DNA of 64,000 nt, from positions 5,257,475-5,321,474 of the forward strand of contig NC_088775.1 in NCBI RefSeq assembly GCF_954871325.1, read 5' to 3'. Of the stretch, positions 34,650-48,100 are shown piece after piece. The DNA comes from Gordionus sp. m RMFG-2023. Lineage: Eukaryota; Nematomorpha; Gordioida; Chordodea; Parachordodidae. The translations under genes were made by a program, and so were the position numbers. The notes beneath the pieces are model-generated. The model made no database searches. It saw only the letters and a program-made list of their open reading frames with translations, and was not told the origin of the DNA. How positions within the stretch are numbered: position 1 is the stretch's first letter; the number at the start of each line of letters is the position of its first letter.

Positions 34650-37600
34650 GACCATAAAATATTGACAATTTCTATCAAACAAATTTAAATATAAATTAAT
34701 GATATAATTATTACATTTTTATAATCTTTGCAAAAAAATATAAAATTTTTATTTAAATTATATTTTAAAAAAATATGGTTTAATAATGAAGTCTCATAAA
34801 AATCTGCACAATTTTTATTAAAAAATTAATTTCATTTAAATAAAATAATAAAAAATTATAATACTTTTTTAGGGCATTTTCCTGAAAATAGTCTTAAACC
34901 TTTTATAAAATAATCTAGTTAATATTGATTTCCTATATCGGATTAAATACAGCTCTATGTATATATCTTTCTTTAAAAATCTTCATTCTTTTTAAATAAT
35001 TTATGATACATCTTAACACTTAATTAAATATATAAATTTCAATACATTAATACATGTAAACCCGACATAACTAAAATAAGTATTTAAAGCAATCGATGTC
35101 AAAAATAATTTTCTTCATCTTCATTTGAAGAATGATTTTCCTTTGATTATTATAATTTACTTTGTTAATTTTTTCTAATTTCTAACCATTTCGTAATTAA
35201 TTCAATGAATGTATGAAAGATTAGTCACACCTAGCTAATACCTTCCCCAAACCTCAGGATCATTTAAAAATTAATTTAGGATATAAAATTATCATAATTA
35301 CTGTCAATATTTTTATATATGGGTAAATAGAGATTTTTTTATAACAGTAGAATTATTATTAAGACTGAGTAACTTTTATAAAAAATGTTATTAGTGAAAA
35401 TGTAAAATTTTTAATAGTTATTTTTGGTATATTAAAATTAAAATTTATGTTTAAAATTTCCTCACAATCAATTTTGTGTGAAACATTTTTGGAACCTACT
35501 TAATAACCTTATTAAAATATTAGCTATTGCATTTATTTATATTTTTGTTTATAATAACAGATAATGAATATATGAACGTATAAATAAAGTCTACATTAAA
35601 ATGGGACATAAGGAATATGTACGAAATATTAAAAAAGAAAACAATCCAGAGATAGTTTAAAGCCAGGAAAAAAAAATGAAAGGGTCTAGGATAGCTCTTT
35701 GGCTAGTAGACTACCATTGAAGCTAATGTAATTGACTTTTAGGATTGCTATGGCAAGCCTTTGTCTAAGAAAAAACCCCTCTCGAGGTTCTTCCGAGAAA
35801 TATAAATTTCAAATCTCAAAGTTATTATTTTTAAGATTATTTGAGAAGAAATTACTTGCCCCGGGATAACACTATCTCCGGCCTACCTTGTATATAAAAT
35901 AAAAATTACTAACTATTTTTTCATAAACGTGTCTTAAATTCAATTTTTAAAAAAATTATATAAATGTACACTAATCAATACGCTTAATTTAGAATATAAA
36001 TTATTTCGATTACTCAAGACAAAATGGCGATTAATATGATAATCAATACAATTTTCATTGTAAGATTATTCTACAAAAATAATAACTCTCACTTTCCTTT
36101 TTACAATAAAATAATTAATTAAATATAAATAAAATGCCAATAAATAAAATGACAGGTTTATCTTATAAATGAATATAAATTTGAAGAACACAAAACCCCT
36201 CAATTTAAAATATTTGAACCCAACCCGAACGTTTATATGAAATATTTTTATAAAAATATTTTTCCATAAATCCTGAACCGAATTTCATCAAAAGTATCTA
36301 CATTCTCGTTATAAATAATCTTTATCAATTATAAAAAAATTTTTATATAATGACATTACCTCCAAAATAAATATATATAATAAACCATCTTTACAATATT
36401 TTTAAAAAATTATGTTTCTTTCCGGTATATAAATATTTTTATTTTTAATTTCATAAAAATAAAAAGATGCTTGATAATGCGCTTATTTTAGGAAAATCTG
36501 AGAATACATTTTGTAAATTATCCTATGCTGCCTTTAGTAAATCAAACTTTGTATTATCAAGGAATAGTTATTCTTTATCATTTCATATAATAGATGCAAT
36601 AATTCAATAGATGAAATATATGATACTGATAATTCGGTGGTGGGAATCGTTATTTTATACAAATTATTTTGCTTCATACAATGATTAATTATTTGTTCTA
36701 TATTGTATTTTAAAAACAATATAAAAAAAATAGAGGGATTATAAATTGAGTACTTTAATTATCTTGCAAGACATGAAATAGAGATAATCTATTTTTAAAA
36801 TTACAACAATAATTAAATTTATATGGCTCGTTCACATTCTAGAAATACAACTACAGGCAACAATACAGTTTTTTTCCATATGATTCTTTTATTAGCTGGA
36901 ATTATCCGCTTACTTTTCTATGACCTCCTACATAGCTAAAGAACCTAATCAAATCCTGATTTTTATTCATGTTACTTTTCCAATTCCAACTTCATAGGAT
37001 GTAACTTTGCGATCCATGTCAATACCTTTAGATTCTCGGCTCATTTCCGATACCCAAATTTCAATTCATTTACGTATGTCTTAATCTCACCAACGAGTCA
37101 TAATTTATTCATTCTATTTGTTAAAAAGTAGGCGGCACTGCCAAGGGAGGATGAGGGTATGGCGCGATATGCCATTGAAATAGGAAGGGGTAGGGAGTTG
37201 TAAAAATGAAAAAATGTAGTGGATTTACTAATTTTGATTTGGTGGTTATAAGAGTTTAATATCATGGCTGGTTTATAGGAGAGGGGAGGGGGAATGCCTG
37301 TGTGAAGGGTAGAGGAAATGTGCCCTGAATGGCTATGTTTTTGCTTTTTTGAAAAAAAGGTATTAAAATTTATGTTTAACCAAACAAATTTTATATCAAT
37401 GTGTAGCCTAAATATTAATCTTTATAATAAAATTTGAATCAAAGCTTTATGTATTATACTTTATGAGCTAAATGAGATTATGTGAATGTTGTTTTTCTAG
37501 CCAGTCAATACATCTGGCCATATACTATGTGTTAACTGGTCATAATATATTATTTAAGAATTTTATTATAAACGAAATAATACAATATGAAATACTTTAA

Positions 37601-38660
37601 AAGACCTATGTTAATGTTTCTACATTTTTTAGTTATGTAAAATATTAATTATACACTAATTTAATTAGTATTAAAATCTCAATTTATAACCACATCTATT
37701 TAACGATAATATTATAAATTAATATCTTAATTATCATTTTACTAAACATTCTTAAGCTTGTTCATCATTTTATTTCATCAAATGTTGTTTTGCAAGAGCT
37801 TTTCCTTTAAATATGAATATGTGAATGTGCGAATTTTGGTTAATCAATACATGGCCAGTCAATACTCACCTCTCTATTATTATTAAGTGCCTTTATATGT
37901 CTACTAAAAAAACTTTTAAAGTCTAATTTTTTGTGTGAATAATGCTAAATACCTAAGAATAATATTTATATAAAATAACAGTAATCTAAGTAAGTAATTT
38001 TTTCACTAAACAAATAAAAGTGTAACCTGATTTTTCCAGAAAAAGGCACTAAAAACAGTTTATTTGAAATATTTTTTTTATTGAATTGCTCTATTCAATA
38101 AATGAACTTAGGTAAGGTACACATCATAAATATACACATTTACCAATTTTGAGAGAATTTGGTCCAATAGATAAAAAGTTAAAGAGTTGTGGCCAGTCTT
38201 CACACATTGCCATTTATGGCATATTTCCCCTAATGTCATAAGAAATGAGGTAAAATAAAATCTAATAAATATTAGGTTAAGAGTTTAGAGTGAATAAATG
38301 GGAAAGAGTGAAAAGTATGGTGGAGTTTTTAATCTCGCATGACATTTTTTCCTAATCTTCTAATTCTAATTCCCATAAAAGAAGGGATGCTTTATAAAAA
38401 TTAAATATTTTTGTGATAAAAATAATAGTTTATAGGTTAAACAAATATAGCTCAAGTATGTGGAACCTTATTTTATTACAAAATAAACATATTTAAAATT
38501 ATTTTTGGAGGTTTTTTGATCGCAATGGAGTGCAGAGAATTCCTAAGAAAAATATTTTGATCTTAACTCAATTCTTCCAAAAGTGGACATAGAACGCTAT
38601 AATAAAACAGTGATATTAAGTTAAATGTATAATATTATGTGATGATCATAACGGCTCAGT
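34650..38660. other. AT-rich stretch downstream of glass
   Basis: No gene is recognised. Slightly less AT-rich patches lie at 35,690-35,890 (possible old SINE; a TAGCTC...GG start is seen but no clear B box) and 37,110-37,340 (purine-rich, GGGGAGGGGG). Frames present are short and low-complexity. Confidence 0.5.
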
Positions 38661-38667
38661 AATTGTA

Positions 38668-38673
38668 TTTATT
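38668..38673 (-). promoter_or_regulatory. Candidate poly-A signal of glass
   Basis: AATAAA on the minus strand, about 74 bases after the glass stop codon. In so AT-rich a region such hexamers are frequent by chance. Confidence 0.35.
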
Positions 38674-38746
38674 AATTTTATAGATACATATTAAATTTCT
38701 CGTTAAATTTAAAAAAAAAATATTTTAGAATTATCTATATCGTTTT

Positions 38747-39174
38747 TTAAAGCATTATCGCGCTAGTATGTACCCTCATATGTCTATTAAGATTTCCTGA
38801 CTGAGAAAAACGTAGGAGACATAGCTTGCATTGATAAGGTTTTTCCCCACTATGTATTCTTAAATGTTTAGTCAGGGTGGAGCTATCTGAGAAAGACTTT
38901 GTACACATCGCGCATCTGTAAGGTTTTTCTCCTGAGTGGGTTCTCATATGGGTAGTTACAGAAGAACTCTGCGAGAAAGTTCGTCTACAAATTATACATT
39001 GAAATGGCTTTTCACCGCTGTGAATGCGGGCGTGAGCTACTAAATTAGCTGCTTGGCAAAATGCTTTATTACAATAGTGACACTTGAAGGGTCTATCTCC
39101 TGAATGAGTTCTCAAATGAGTCCTTAACGTGCTAAGTCTGGCATAAGTGCGCCCACAGTACCCACAGGTATTTT
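38747..39174 (-). CDS. gl: glass exon 3 (five zinc fingers)
   Basis: Finger starts in the protein are about residues 311, 339, 367, 395 and 423. All ten Cys and ten His ligands are present with C-X2-C and H-X3-H spacing. Two in-frame acceptors exist 15 bases apart: one giving a start at 39,174 and one at 39,189, which would add five residues (NSQPE). Neither has a strong polypyrimidine tract. Codons here are far less AT-biased than the flanks, as expected under selection. Confidence 0.92.
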
Positions 39175-42100
39175 CTGGTTGGGAATTTTCTTCTTTTTTT
39201 TTTTGCATTTATAAAAGAATTCGATAAAAGCATGATAATCAAATTAATTATTTTTTAGACAGTTTTAAATCTAAATGTAATTATCTGAACGCGGGTAGAT
39301 TTAAGAATTAGACTAGAGCCTCTTTTAATAATCATGGCAAGGGGAACCATTGTGAAAAATATTCTAATGAGTAATTTATATATATATGTAGTAATTTTTA
39401 AAGGGATCAGAACTATCCGGGATCATCACGGATTTTAAAGGGATAACGGTTTTAAGTTAAGGAATGATAATACGGTATTATCACGTTTTAGCGTGATAAA
39501 GAGGAATTTTATTTTAAAAAGCGTTTCATCCACGTTTCGTATTATTTCTTTATTTTATTGTTATTTATTAATTTTCAATGTTGTTTTTTTTCGCCTTATG
39601 AAGTAAGATATGTCTAATAGAGGGTATCGATCAATAGCTAATTAAAAGATATATTCAACTGGAGGTCAATCTCTCTCTCTTAATGGGCGAGTATAGGTCT
39701 GGGGGGTCAGGAATATTTTTATCAAAATATCGATATGGGTATCAAATAATAGCGAATTTAAATATCTTTTGACTGAATGTCTTCATTCTTGGTCTTGATG
39801 GGTATGACTTGGTCTGGAGGGTGGATAGAGGGGGGGGGGTGTAAAAAATAATTATTTTGATATGGGTATCAAATAAAAGGTAATTAAAATATTTTTTTAT
39901 TATATAATAATAATCATTCATAGAGGCGGGTCTAGGTCTTGGGGGGGGGGGGGGTCATAATATTTTTATCAACCTATATGTGTGTCAAATAAAAGCTAAT
40001 TTAAATATCTTTAGATTGAGAGTATATAATTTTTTCTTGATGGATATGACTTGGTCTGGAGGGTGAATAGGGGGGGGGGGGTGTTAAAAGGTAATTTAAA
40101 TATTTTTTATTGTAATTCTAATAATCCCTCATACCGGGCGGGTTTACGTCAACGAATGTTCATAAATCAATAAAATTTACCAATTTTACCATTCCTAATA
40201 AGACCATCTCCATAATAATAGCATCAAGAAGTGCATCTTCTTATGGTAATTGTAAATCAATTTGCAATGTTTTTGGCAGACAATATAATTACAATTACTA
40301 AATTATAAATTAATCGTTTGGTAATATACTTTTTTATAATTAAATAAGTTTGAACTGTAATACCAAATAATATGTAAATTAATAAAATATAATCATTTTT
40401 TAAATTCTTATTTTTAAAATTATCAAAAATGAGAAGAAAAAAAATTGAGAAATGCTCATAAAAATAAAAGTTAAAAATGACTTAAAGAGATTGAAAAGGT
40501 TAAAAATGTATGTAAAAGATAACAATAAAAAAATCATAAAAAGAATATTATAGTATGATGAAAAAAAAAACGTAAAGAATTGTTAAAAAAATGGACCTAA
40601 ATTTATAAATTATTTTAAAAAATACAAAAGAATTATCAAAAATGAGAAGAAAAATAAATTGAGAGAAAATATAGTAAGAAAAATAAAAGTAAGAAAATCC
40701 AAAAAGTTAGAAATAAATTGAAAAAAGATACAGTAAGAAAAAAAACGTAAAGAAATCATAAATTAGAAATGAATTAAGAAGGAATAACAAAAATAAATAA
40801 AAATTTATGAAATTTTTTTTTCTTTGATAATACTTTATTAAAAAGCAAAATTTCACAAATTTTTCATTTACAAATATAGGGTAAATTATTTTAAAAAAAA
40901 CAAACATTTAAAATAAAATAAAATAACAATATGTTTTTTTATTTTTGCACAACCCTCAAAAAATAAATGACAATCAAATATATAATATATAACAAAACAG
41001 ATTTAAAAAATACATTAAAAATTGGATATTTTAATTTTCGTTTTTTCTTTATATATATATTCTCCTTTTTCTAAATTCCTTTAAAATATATTTCAATATA
41101 AATTATATTTTTATAAATTTACCTTAATTCATTGGTTGTGCTCGATAACCAATCTCCAAAAATTGATGCATTTTATTATAATAATTTGAAAAATCAAAAG
41201 GAATAGTAAATTCATTAAGAATTGATGTTACATTATTAATTATTTCGTTTCGAGTATTTGGTCGGGGATTGATCGACCTATATTTGTTTTTTAACACTCC
41301 AAAAAAATTTTCTATCGGGTTTAGTTGCGGCGAATAGGCAAATATTCTATTCGCGCTCTAAAACAATCAATGAGGTGGCTTTTATGGATGGATGCATTGT
41401 CCATAACAATAACTGCATCACTCGGTAGAATATTAATTAGTGCATTCATATAATCTCTAAATAAATTATTTGTAATATTAGGTATTGAATTTGAATTAGA
41501 TAAAACAGGATCAAGATTTAATGTAAATGAATTTGTATTACTAGATAAAATTTGTCGTATATTGAAAAAAATATTAAACTCTATTTTATAAAAAAAATTA
41601 AGTTATATAAAAATTGTAAATGCAAAAAAATTACCGTATGTATTTTATAAAAAAAATTAAATTATATAAAAATTGTAAATGCAAAAAAATTACCGTATGT
41701 ATTTTTTAAATCTGTTTTGTTACATATTATATATTTGATTGTCATTTATTTTTTGAGGGTTGTGCAAAAATAAAAAAACATATTGTTATTTTATTTTAAT
41801 TGTTTGTTTTTTTTTTAAATAATTTACCCTATATATAATTAAAAATATATATTAAAATAAATAATATATTAAAAATGAATTAAAAAATATATATGTATAA
41901 AAGAGAAATGAGATAAAAAAAATAAAATAAGGGTACAAATTACCCTAGAGAAGAGTGAATGCTTAAAAAAGTGGACCGGCTGATTTCCAAGGAAATCTGC
42001 TAACGAATGTAAAATCATTCATTGGGGTCCCCTGAGATCTGCCTCATTTTTTTCCTATAGTTTTGATGAAATTGAGAGCATCACTTCCGAACATGCCAGG

Positions 42101-45100
42101 GTATTGGTAACGATTGGGATAAACACGGTGTTGGTGAGGCAAGCATATTTGTTTTTTTTAGAATTTCGGCCTTTTCGATGGCAGAAAATGAGAGGTTGGA
42201 CTTGGCTGCAAAATCGACACAGGTATAGTCCCATGCTAGTGGTGAATGCTGGAAGCGGGACGACAAAGGGTGGGTGAGCAATTGCTGTCCCAAAAGGTCT
42301 GAAGGAGTGGATCCATTATCGATGATAGATTGTGCAGCAAGACGGAGATAAAGGCTGAGAGAGGGAAAGTTGTATCGGGGATCGGATACCAATACCACCA
42401 AACTTGCTGGGAAGGGTGGCCTGAAGCCAAGATTAATTGAAAAATTTAAGGTTTAATATGCTTCCAAGAAGAGAAGACCCTTAATTTGGGTTTCATCAGA
42501 AACGAGCAAGTCGCGGCATTTAAAGATCGGAGAGGATCTCAGGGCGTAAAGAATTTTAGGTATGTTGAAATAATTTTTATTAAAAAAAAGATTGATGGGC
42601 TGGGAGGTAATTAAATAATGTATTTAATTTGGATAAATTGTTAAGGGATTTGTTTAAAAATGTTTCGATGGCCTTTTCACCTCCTATGGGTGATCCGAGG
42701 TGTGTCATCTCGTCTCTGTTGATGATATGATAAGTGGGATTTAGGAAGCAAATCTCTCATTTGGGTAGTCCTGGTATATGAGAGAGATTCTCAAATGAGG
42801 AGGGTGAACATGATTGAGGAGAGGTTGCCCGAGACAATGCCGTCATCAAGATACCAGGAATTTAAGGTAAGGTTAGATTTAGATTGAATTTCCTGGATTA
42901 TCTTGTGGATCCCGATGCAAAAGAGGGCTGGGCCTAAGGTGTCACCCTGAATTCCCTCTTGAAATTCGATTATGTTATTATTGAATTTTAAAAAAGTATG
43001 GCTCGAATAGCTGTGGAGGATGTAAGTAGAGTATTCGGGATATTGGTTGCAAAATAGAGGAACGAAGTGTTGGCGTTTTATTGTATTAAATGCATTGTTG
43101 AAATCTAGTTTTATGTCCACGTCATCAGGTATACAGTTAGCTATAGTTTAACGAGCAAGGTGAGCGGAAATTTCAGAGCCTCCAGGAACACCGAACCCAA
43201 GTTGAAGTGGCGACAAGAATGAAGAAATGGATTCCTTTATTCGTGAAGCAATAATCTTAGAGACAGTCCTTCGGAAGAACGACTCGACAGCAATTAAACG
43301 GATACCTCCATCATTTTTTTGAGGGCTATAAGGCGTGCACCAAAGAGAATAGGAATGATAGGTGATGGAAGGGATCCATTAAGAATTATATTTAGTAACC
43401 TGGTAAGGTTCTGTAAAAGGGCTATACATGAAATGTTGGGTTTTAAAATGTCTTTGTATGAAGATAGCATGAATGCCATCAAGACTTCCGGAAGAGTCTC
43501 TTTTAAAAGATCTAACAGCTTTGAATATCTCATCGGTATGGATTCCGGGAGCTATATGATCGATTTAGCTTGAGAAGGCAAATTCTGAATCACTTATGGG
43601 GTGTTTTAGAAACAAAGCTTCTAAGATGGACTCATTGTTAGGAGCTAAGGAGTCTTCAAAGGTCATAGCCCGGAGGGCTGAATTTATATTAAGGCAGTTT
43701 ATTTTGTTTGAGACTATTTTAGCCCTACGGGCAATGGGGAGTGGATTGGATTGGTTAGTTCGGGGTGTAGGGGTTTTTATGGAATCCGGATTGAATAGGG
43801 ATATTGATGATTTTATATGTTTGGATAATAAAATATATTTATTATCGGAGGGTTTAAGGGTAAAATTGGTAAAACTTAGTAAGTTTTTCCAATTGGATAG
43901 GTTTCCCGGATTGTTGACTGTTAATAGGATTAACTTGTTGAAGGAATCTCAAAAAAGAATTACGAGCACCCCGTGGTATGCGCGATATGGTGGGAAAGTT
44001 GGGTAGAGATAAAAATTCATTGGCCCATGATTGTATGTTGGGAGTTTGTTGACTCAGAGACAAATCAGTAGCAACAATAGGAGAGGGAGGTGTGGCTAGA
44101 TTTAATAGACTGAAGGGAGGAGGATCTGTGGGCGTTATACTTGGTAGCCCTGAACCGCGACATCTGGAGGATGGGGGGCCATGGATTTGAAACTTTCTAG
44201 CTTTGGTTATATTTGTAGATTTATTGCATAAGGGGCATATTTCATGCATTTAAATTTTTATTTGCCAACACCCTAATTAATACATAGAATTCAGGGTGAT
44301 CAAAGTGATATATAAAGTTTGACTTATATTAAAAATTTAGAATGATAACTTATGCAGGATGTGTATTGTAGGAAAGGTGTCAAAGGTAGACTATATATAG
44401 ATTAAGTAAGATGTGGACAGTGTAAATAGTATTAAAAGTTGCTTTAGTAATCTGTGAAATAGTATGTTGTTTTAAGAGTATCATAGACATTAGGATTTAT
44501 AAATCATTATCATATTTTTTTTAATAAACAAAATAACTTAAAAAACTAACAAGAACGATGGTGCATGATCTGTAGGCAAAATTATATTGACCTATTATGG
44601 AATGCAGTTAATAGTATATGTCTGTGTTTGAAATCCATTTACAATTGATAGAGGGCCATGAATTAGAAATCCTTGCAGGCGCCTACGGAGCGGGGTGATC
44701 CCCCCCCCCCTCCCAAAAGCCAAAAAATGCAGATGCCGGATATTTTTCAAAAATATTATTGTTAATATTAATTTATATTTGTTGATATTTATTCTATTCC
44801 TATCTCATATATATTTAATTACATTTATTTATCACATTCATCTACTAAGTTATTTTATCAATTAATTTCGATTTCAAGTTTTTCTTGGCGTAATTTACCT
44901 ATTATTTTTAAATTTTAATGGCGTATTATTTATCTAAATTTCTAGTCAAATAATAATTATCTCTAAAACTCCTTGTCCAACGAGATCGAGTCTCCGCTAT
45001 CAAGCAGTAACAGCTTTTATGGAGTTAGAAGAGCCGATTATTAACACTATTACTGAAATATCACAATGGCTTAAAAGAAATATTACCTCAGAAGCAAGAA

Positions 45101-48100
45101 AATTATTGGTTTCAATACTTATTCCAAATTTTTTTTCTCATTAGAATGTATTATTTAATTATACAACTATTTTATGTAATTTTCAAAAACATGACATTGA
45201 CTTGATTAAGAAGATGAATAGCGGAGAGCATTTTATTAGAACTCAAGCAAATTAGAGCTAATGTTGATGAAGAATATCATATTTTATATGTTATTTTTGA
45301 ATCAAAAGCAGAGCTATAAGTGTTTAATATTTGTCCCCCTCGACTTGCAGCAAGCAAGCTCATCGTCAAAACATTAATATAGGATCAGTAGAAGAGTATT
45401 ATTAAACAAATGCCCCCTCTCTTAGATACATTTATAACCCAAATAAACGAATGGTTTTTAATTCATCATGCAGCACTTACAAATCCGCGGATATTTCCAC
45501 AAAAGCCTTTCCAACCTTTTCATATGGTGATAGAGAAAAAATATAAATATTTGTTAGATTTTTATCATGAAGATGTTAAAATATCTTATGATGCCTTATT
45601 AGCTGAATAACTACTATTAAAAGATTAACTATGGTTGATATACAGTCCCAAAAAATGCTATGGATGCTTTGCATTATTTCAAACACATTTTAGATTATAT
45701 TCCCAATGTATCAAAATGGTTATATACATATTAGCAACCCTTCCCATTAGCAAACTAATGAGAGAACATTCTCTTTTTTAAAAAGAATAACAGAGCCCTG
45801 CAGAGGTACCATTTGGAGAGCACAGCCCAGATTTTTTTTAAAAAATTTTTCGGCCCGCGTTTTTTTTTAAAAAATTTCAGGCCCGGCTCGAATTTTTTTA
45901 AAATAAATTATATTTATTTTTGATTTTTATAACTAATAATGGCGATTTCAAATATTTGGTTTTAAAATATACAGCTCAGCCCGGATATTTTTTTAAAAAA
46001 ATTTCGGGCCCAGCCCGGGTATGTTTAAAAAAATTAAAATACGGTCCGGCTCGGGGGCTGGGCCGGCAAGTCTCTGAAAAACATACCTATGAAATACAAC
46101 TTCTGAAAGTAGATTGAATGATTTGGATCTTTTGAATATTCATTAGCATTTAACGTCAAGCAAAGATAGATAATTGAAAGCTCAAAACATACAAAATACA
46201 ATTATTCCTAAAAAACTTTTTATGTATTAATTTATATTTCCAACATTTTAATTTTAATACTTTATATATTTTAAAGGCTCAAAAAATTCAAATTTCAATT
46301 TTGGGTCATTTAAGTGATTCATATCGTGGTTATATTCACTTTATATTTTATAATTCACATTTATTTTATAGTTTTTCAATGCCGGTTTATATATATAATT
46401 TTCTTGTAATTCACAGTAATTTAAAATTGTGAATTAGAAAAGTTATTAGTCCTAATAAATTTATGCCTAGTATTTTTAATTAACAATAATATTTCTTAAA
46501 AAATTTTATTATCCCCCCCCCTCCAGACCAAATTCCTGCGTACGCGCCTGCATCTTTGCTATGGTTATGTTTGAAGATTTATTGCATGTGGGACACATAT
46601 CATGCATTAAAAATTTATATTTGCAAACCCTCTTATCAATACTTAGGAGGATTCAAAACAAGAGATAAGATGACATATATTTAAAATTTAGAATGATAAC
46701 ATGCGGGATATATATTGAAGATGAGTATGATGTAGGCAGAGTAAATCATTATAAAAGCTGCTTTAGGAGACATGAGAATGACGGCGCATAAACTATAGGC
46801 ATAATTATATTAACCAGTTATGGAATGCAGTTGAAAGTATATGTCTGCATAACAATCTATGTAGTAACAATGGTTTGGTGATATCTGACAATTAACAATC
46901 CATTTACAATTTAGGAATAGCAATCCATTTATCCTGTAAAGGTTTGAATTGACAGAAATTTTAAAAAATTACGATTTTCCTTTTTTTGAATGAGAATTTT
47001 CTTTTTTTGATTGACACTTTTCCTTTCCTTTCGGGAATTTTCCTTTTTCGATTGACACTTTTCCTTTTTTGATTGGACCTTTTCCTTTTTGTTTGACACT
47101 TTTCCTTTTTGTTTGACACTTTTCCTTTTTTGTTGTGAATTTTTCCTTTCTTTTTGGGAATTTTCCTTTTTTGATTGAAACTTTTCCTTTTTTGATTGAA
47201 CCTTTTCCTTTTATGATTGACCCTTTTCCTTTTTTGATCGGACCTATTCCTTTTATGATTGAAATTTTTCCTTTTTTGATTGAAACTTTTCCTTTTTTGA
47301 ATGGGAAACCCTGTAATAAATAATTGTTTAAAATTATATTTTAATTATCAAAATCAATAAAATATGTGTAGATTATATGGCTTGAAAAAAATATAATAAT
47401 AGAGATGATTTGCTTATAAAGAAGTGTAATAATTTATAACTGCAATAAGAAAAATTTATAATGTCATTTTAAATTTTGTGAATCGATGGTTTCAAATATA
47501 GCCGAAATTTTGAGATTAAAAATATTACAAATTAGATTAAGTTGTTAGCAAATAATTTTATCATTAGGCTAAAATGAGTTTTTTAAAAGCAATGAGTATA
47601 TTTACTGCTTATAATGATATTTAATGAAGTCTAAATATTTTGTATTTAACTTTTATTTAATACCCATGTTTATGTTTTGCTTTAATAATAATAATATTCA
47701 TTACATCTTAAAATGCCCGCTTATTCCGATAAAATTAATGTAATCAAAAGATTTTTTAATTACTATATATTTGATACCCAAATAAATTTATATTTTTACC
47801 CCCCCCCCCTTCCTAGACCAACCTATTAAGATATAAAATACTTTCAGTAAAAAGATAAAATAGCTTTTATTTAATTCCCATATTAATATTTTGTGTTTAT
47901 ATAAATATTTATGACCACCTAAGATCTTTCGCCTACTTAGAGTAAGAGATATTTAAACTAGCTTTTGTTTAATACCCTTATCGATATCTTGTGTTGATAA
48001 AAATATTACTGACCCCCCCCCCCCCAAGACCTAAATCAGCCCGGTATGAGGGATTATTATTATTGCAATAAAAAAATATTTTAATTACCTTTTATTTGAT

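Larger units (their letters stand above)
40874..41834 (-). mobile_element. Tc1/IS630-superfamily element, decayed, about 960 bp
   Basis: Inverted repeats of about 135 bp (40,874-41,013 and 41,700-41,834) begin ATATAGGGTAAATTATTT and share AACAATATGTTTTTTTATTT, TTTGCACAACCCTC and AAATAAATGACAATCAAAT. They enclose a transposase remnant on the minus strand and a two-copy 59-bp tandem repeat. The arms are well matched, so this insertion is younger than the outer element it sits in. Confidence 0.82.
44675..46551 (+). mobile_element. hAT element, decayed, about 1.9 kb
   Basis: The ends GCAGGCGCCTACGGAGC and GCGTACGCGCCTGC are near-mirror images, each followed inward by a poly-C tract. ATCCTTGC at the left and ATCTTTGC at the right differ at one position and are a likely 8-bp target duplication. 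The interior carries plus-strand transposase remnants (44,985-45,790) and a nested smaller hAT (45,801-46,076). It sits exactly at the junction between the two copies of the RT gene's 5' region. Confidence 0.82.

Noticed and set aside
38747-39208. Generic single-exon zinc-finger gene starting at the Met at 39,208
   Set aside because: The Met and following [12 protein letters not shown] run cover a splice acceptor region. The finger block matches Glass, and two upstream exons fit in phase.
43319-44006. Plus-strand frames of 84 and 136 codons
   Set aside because: They lie opposite the RT pseudogene on the minus strand, whose reading shows recognisable family motifs; these are shadows.
45920-46117. 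Plus-strand frame of 65 codons
   Set aside because: It is produced by the GC-rich hAT MITE (AQPGYFFKK-type repeats) rather than a gene.
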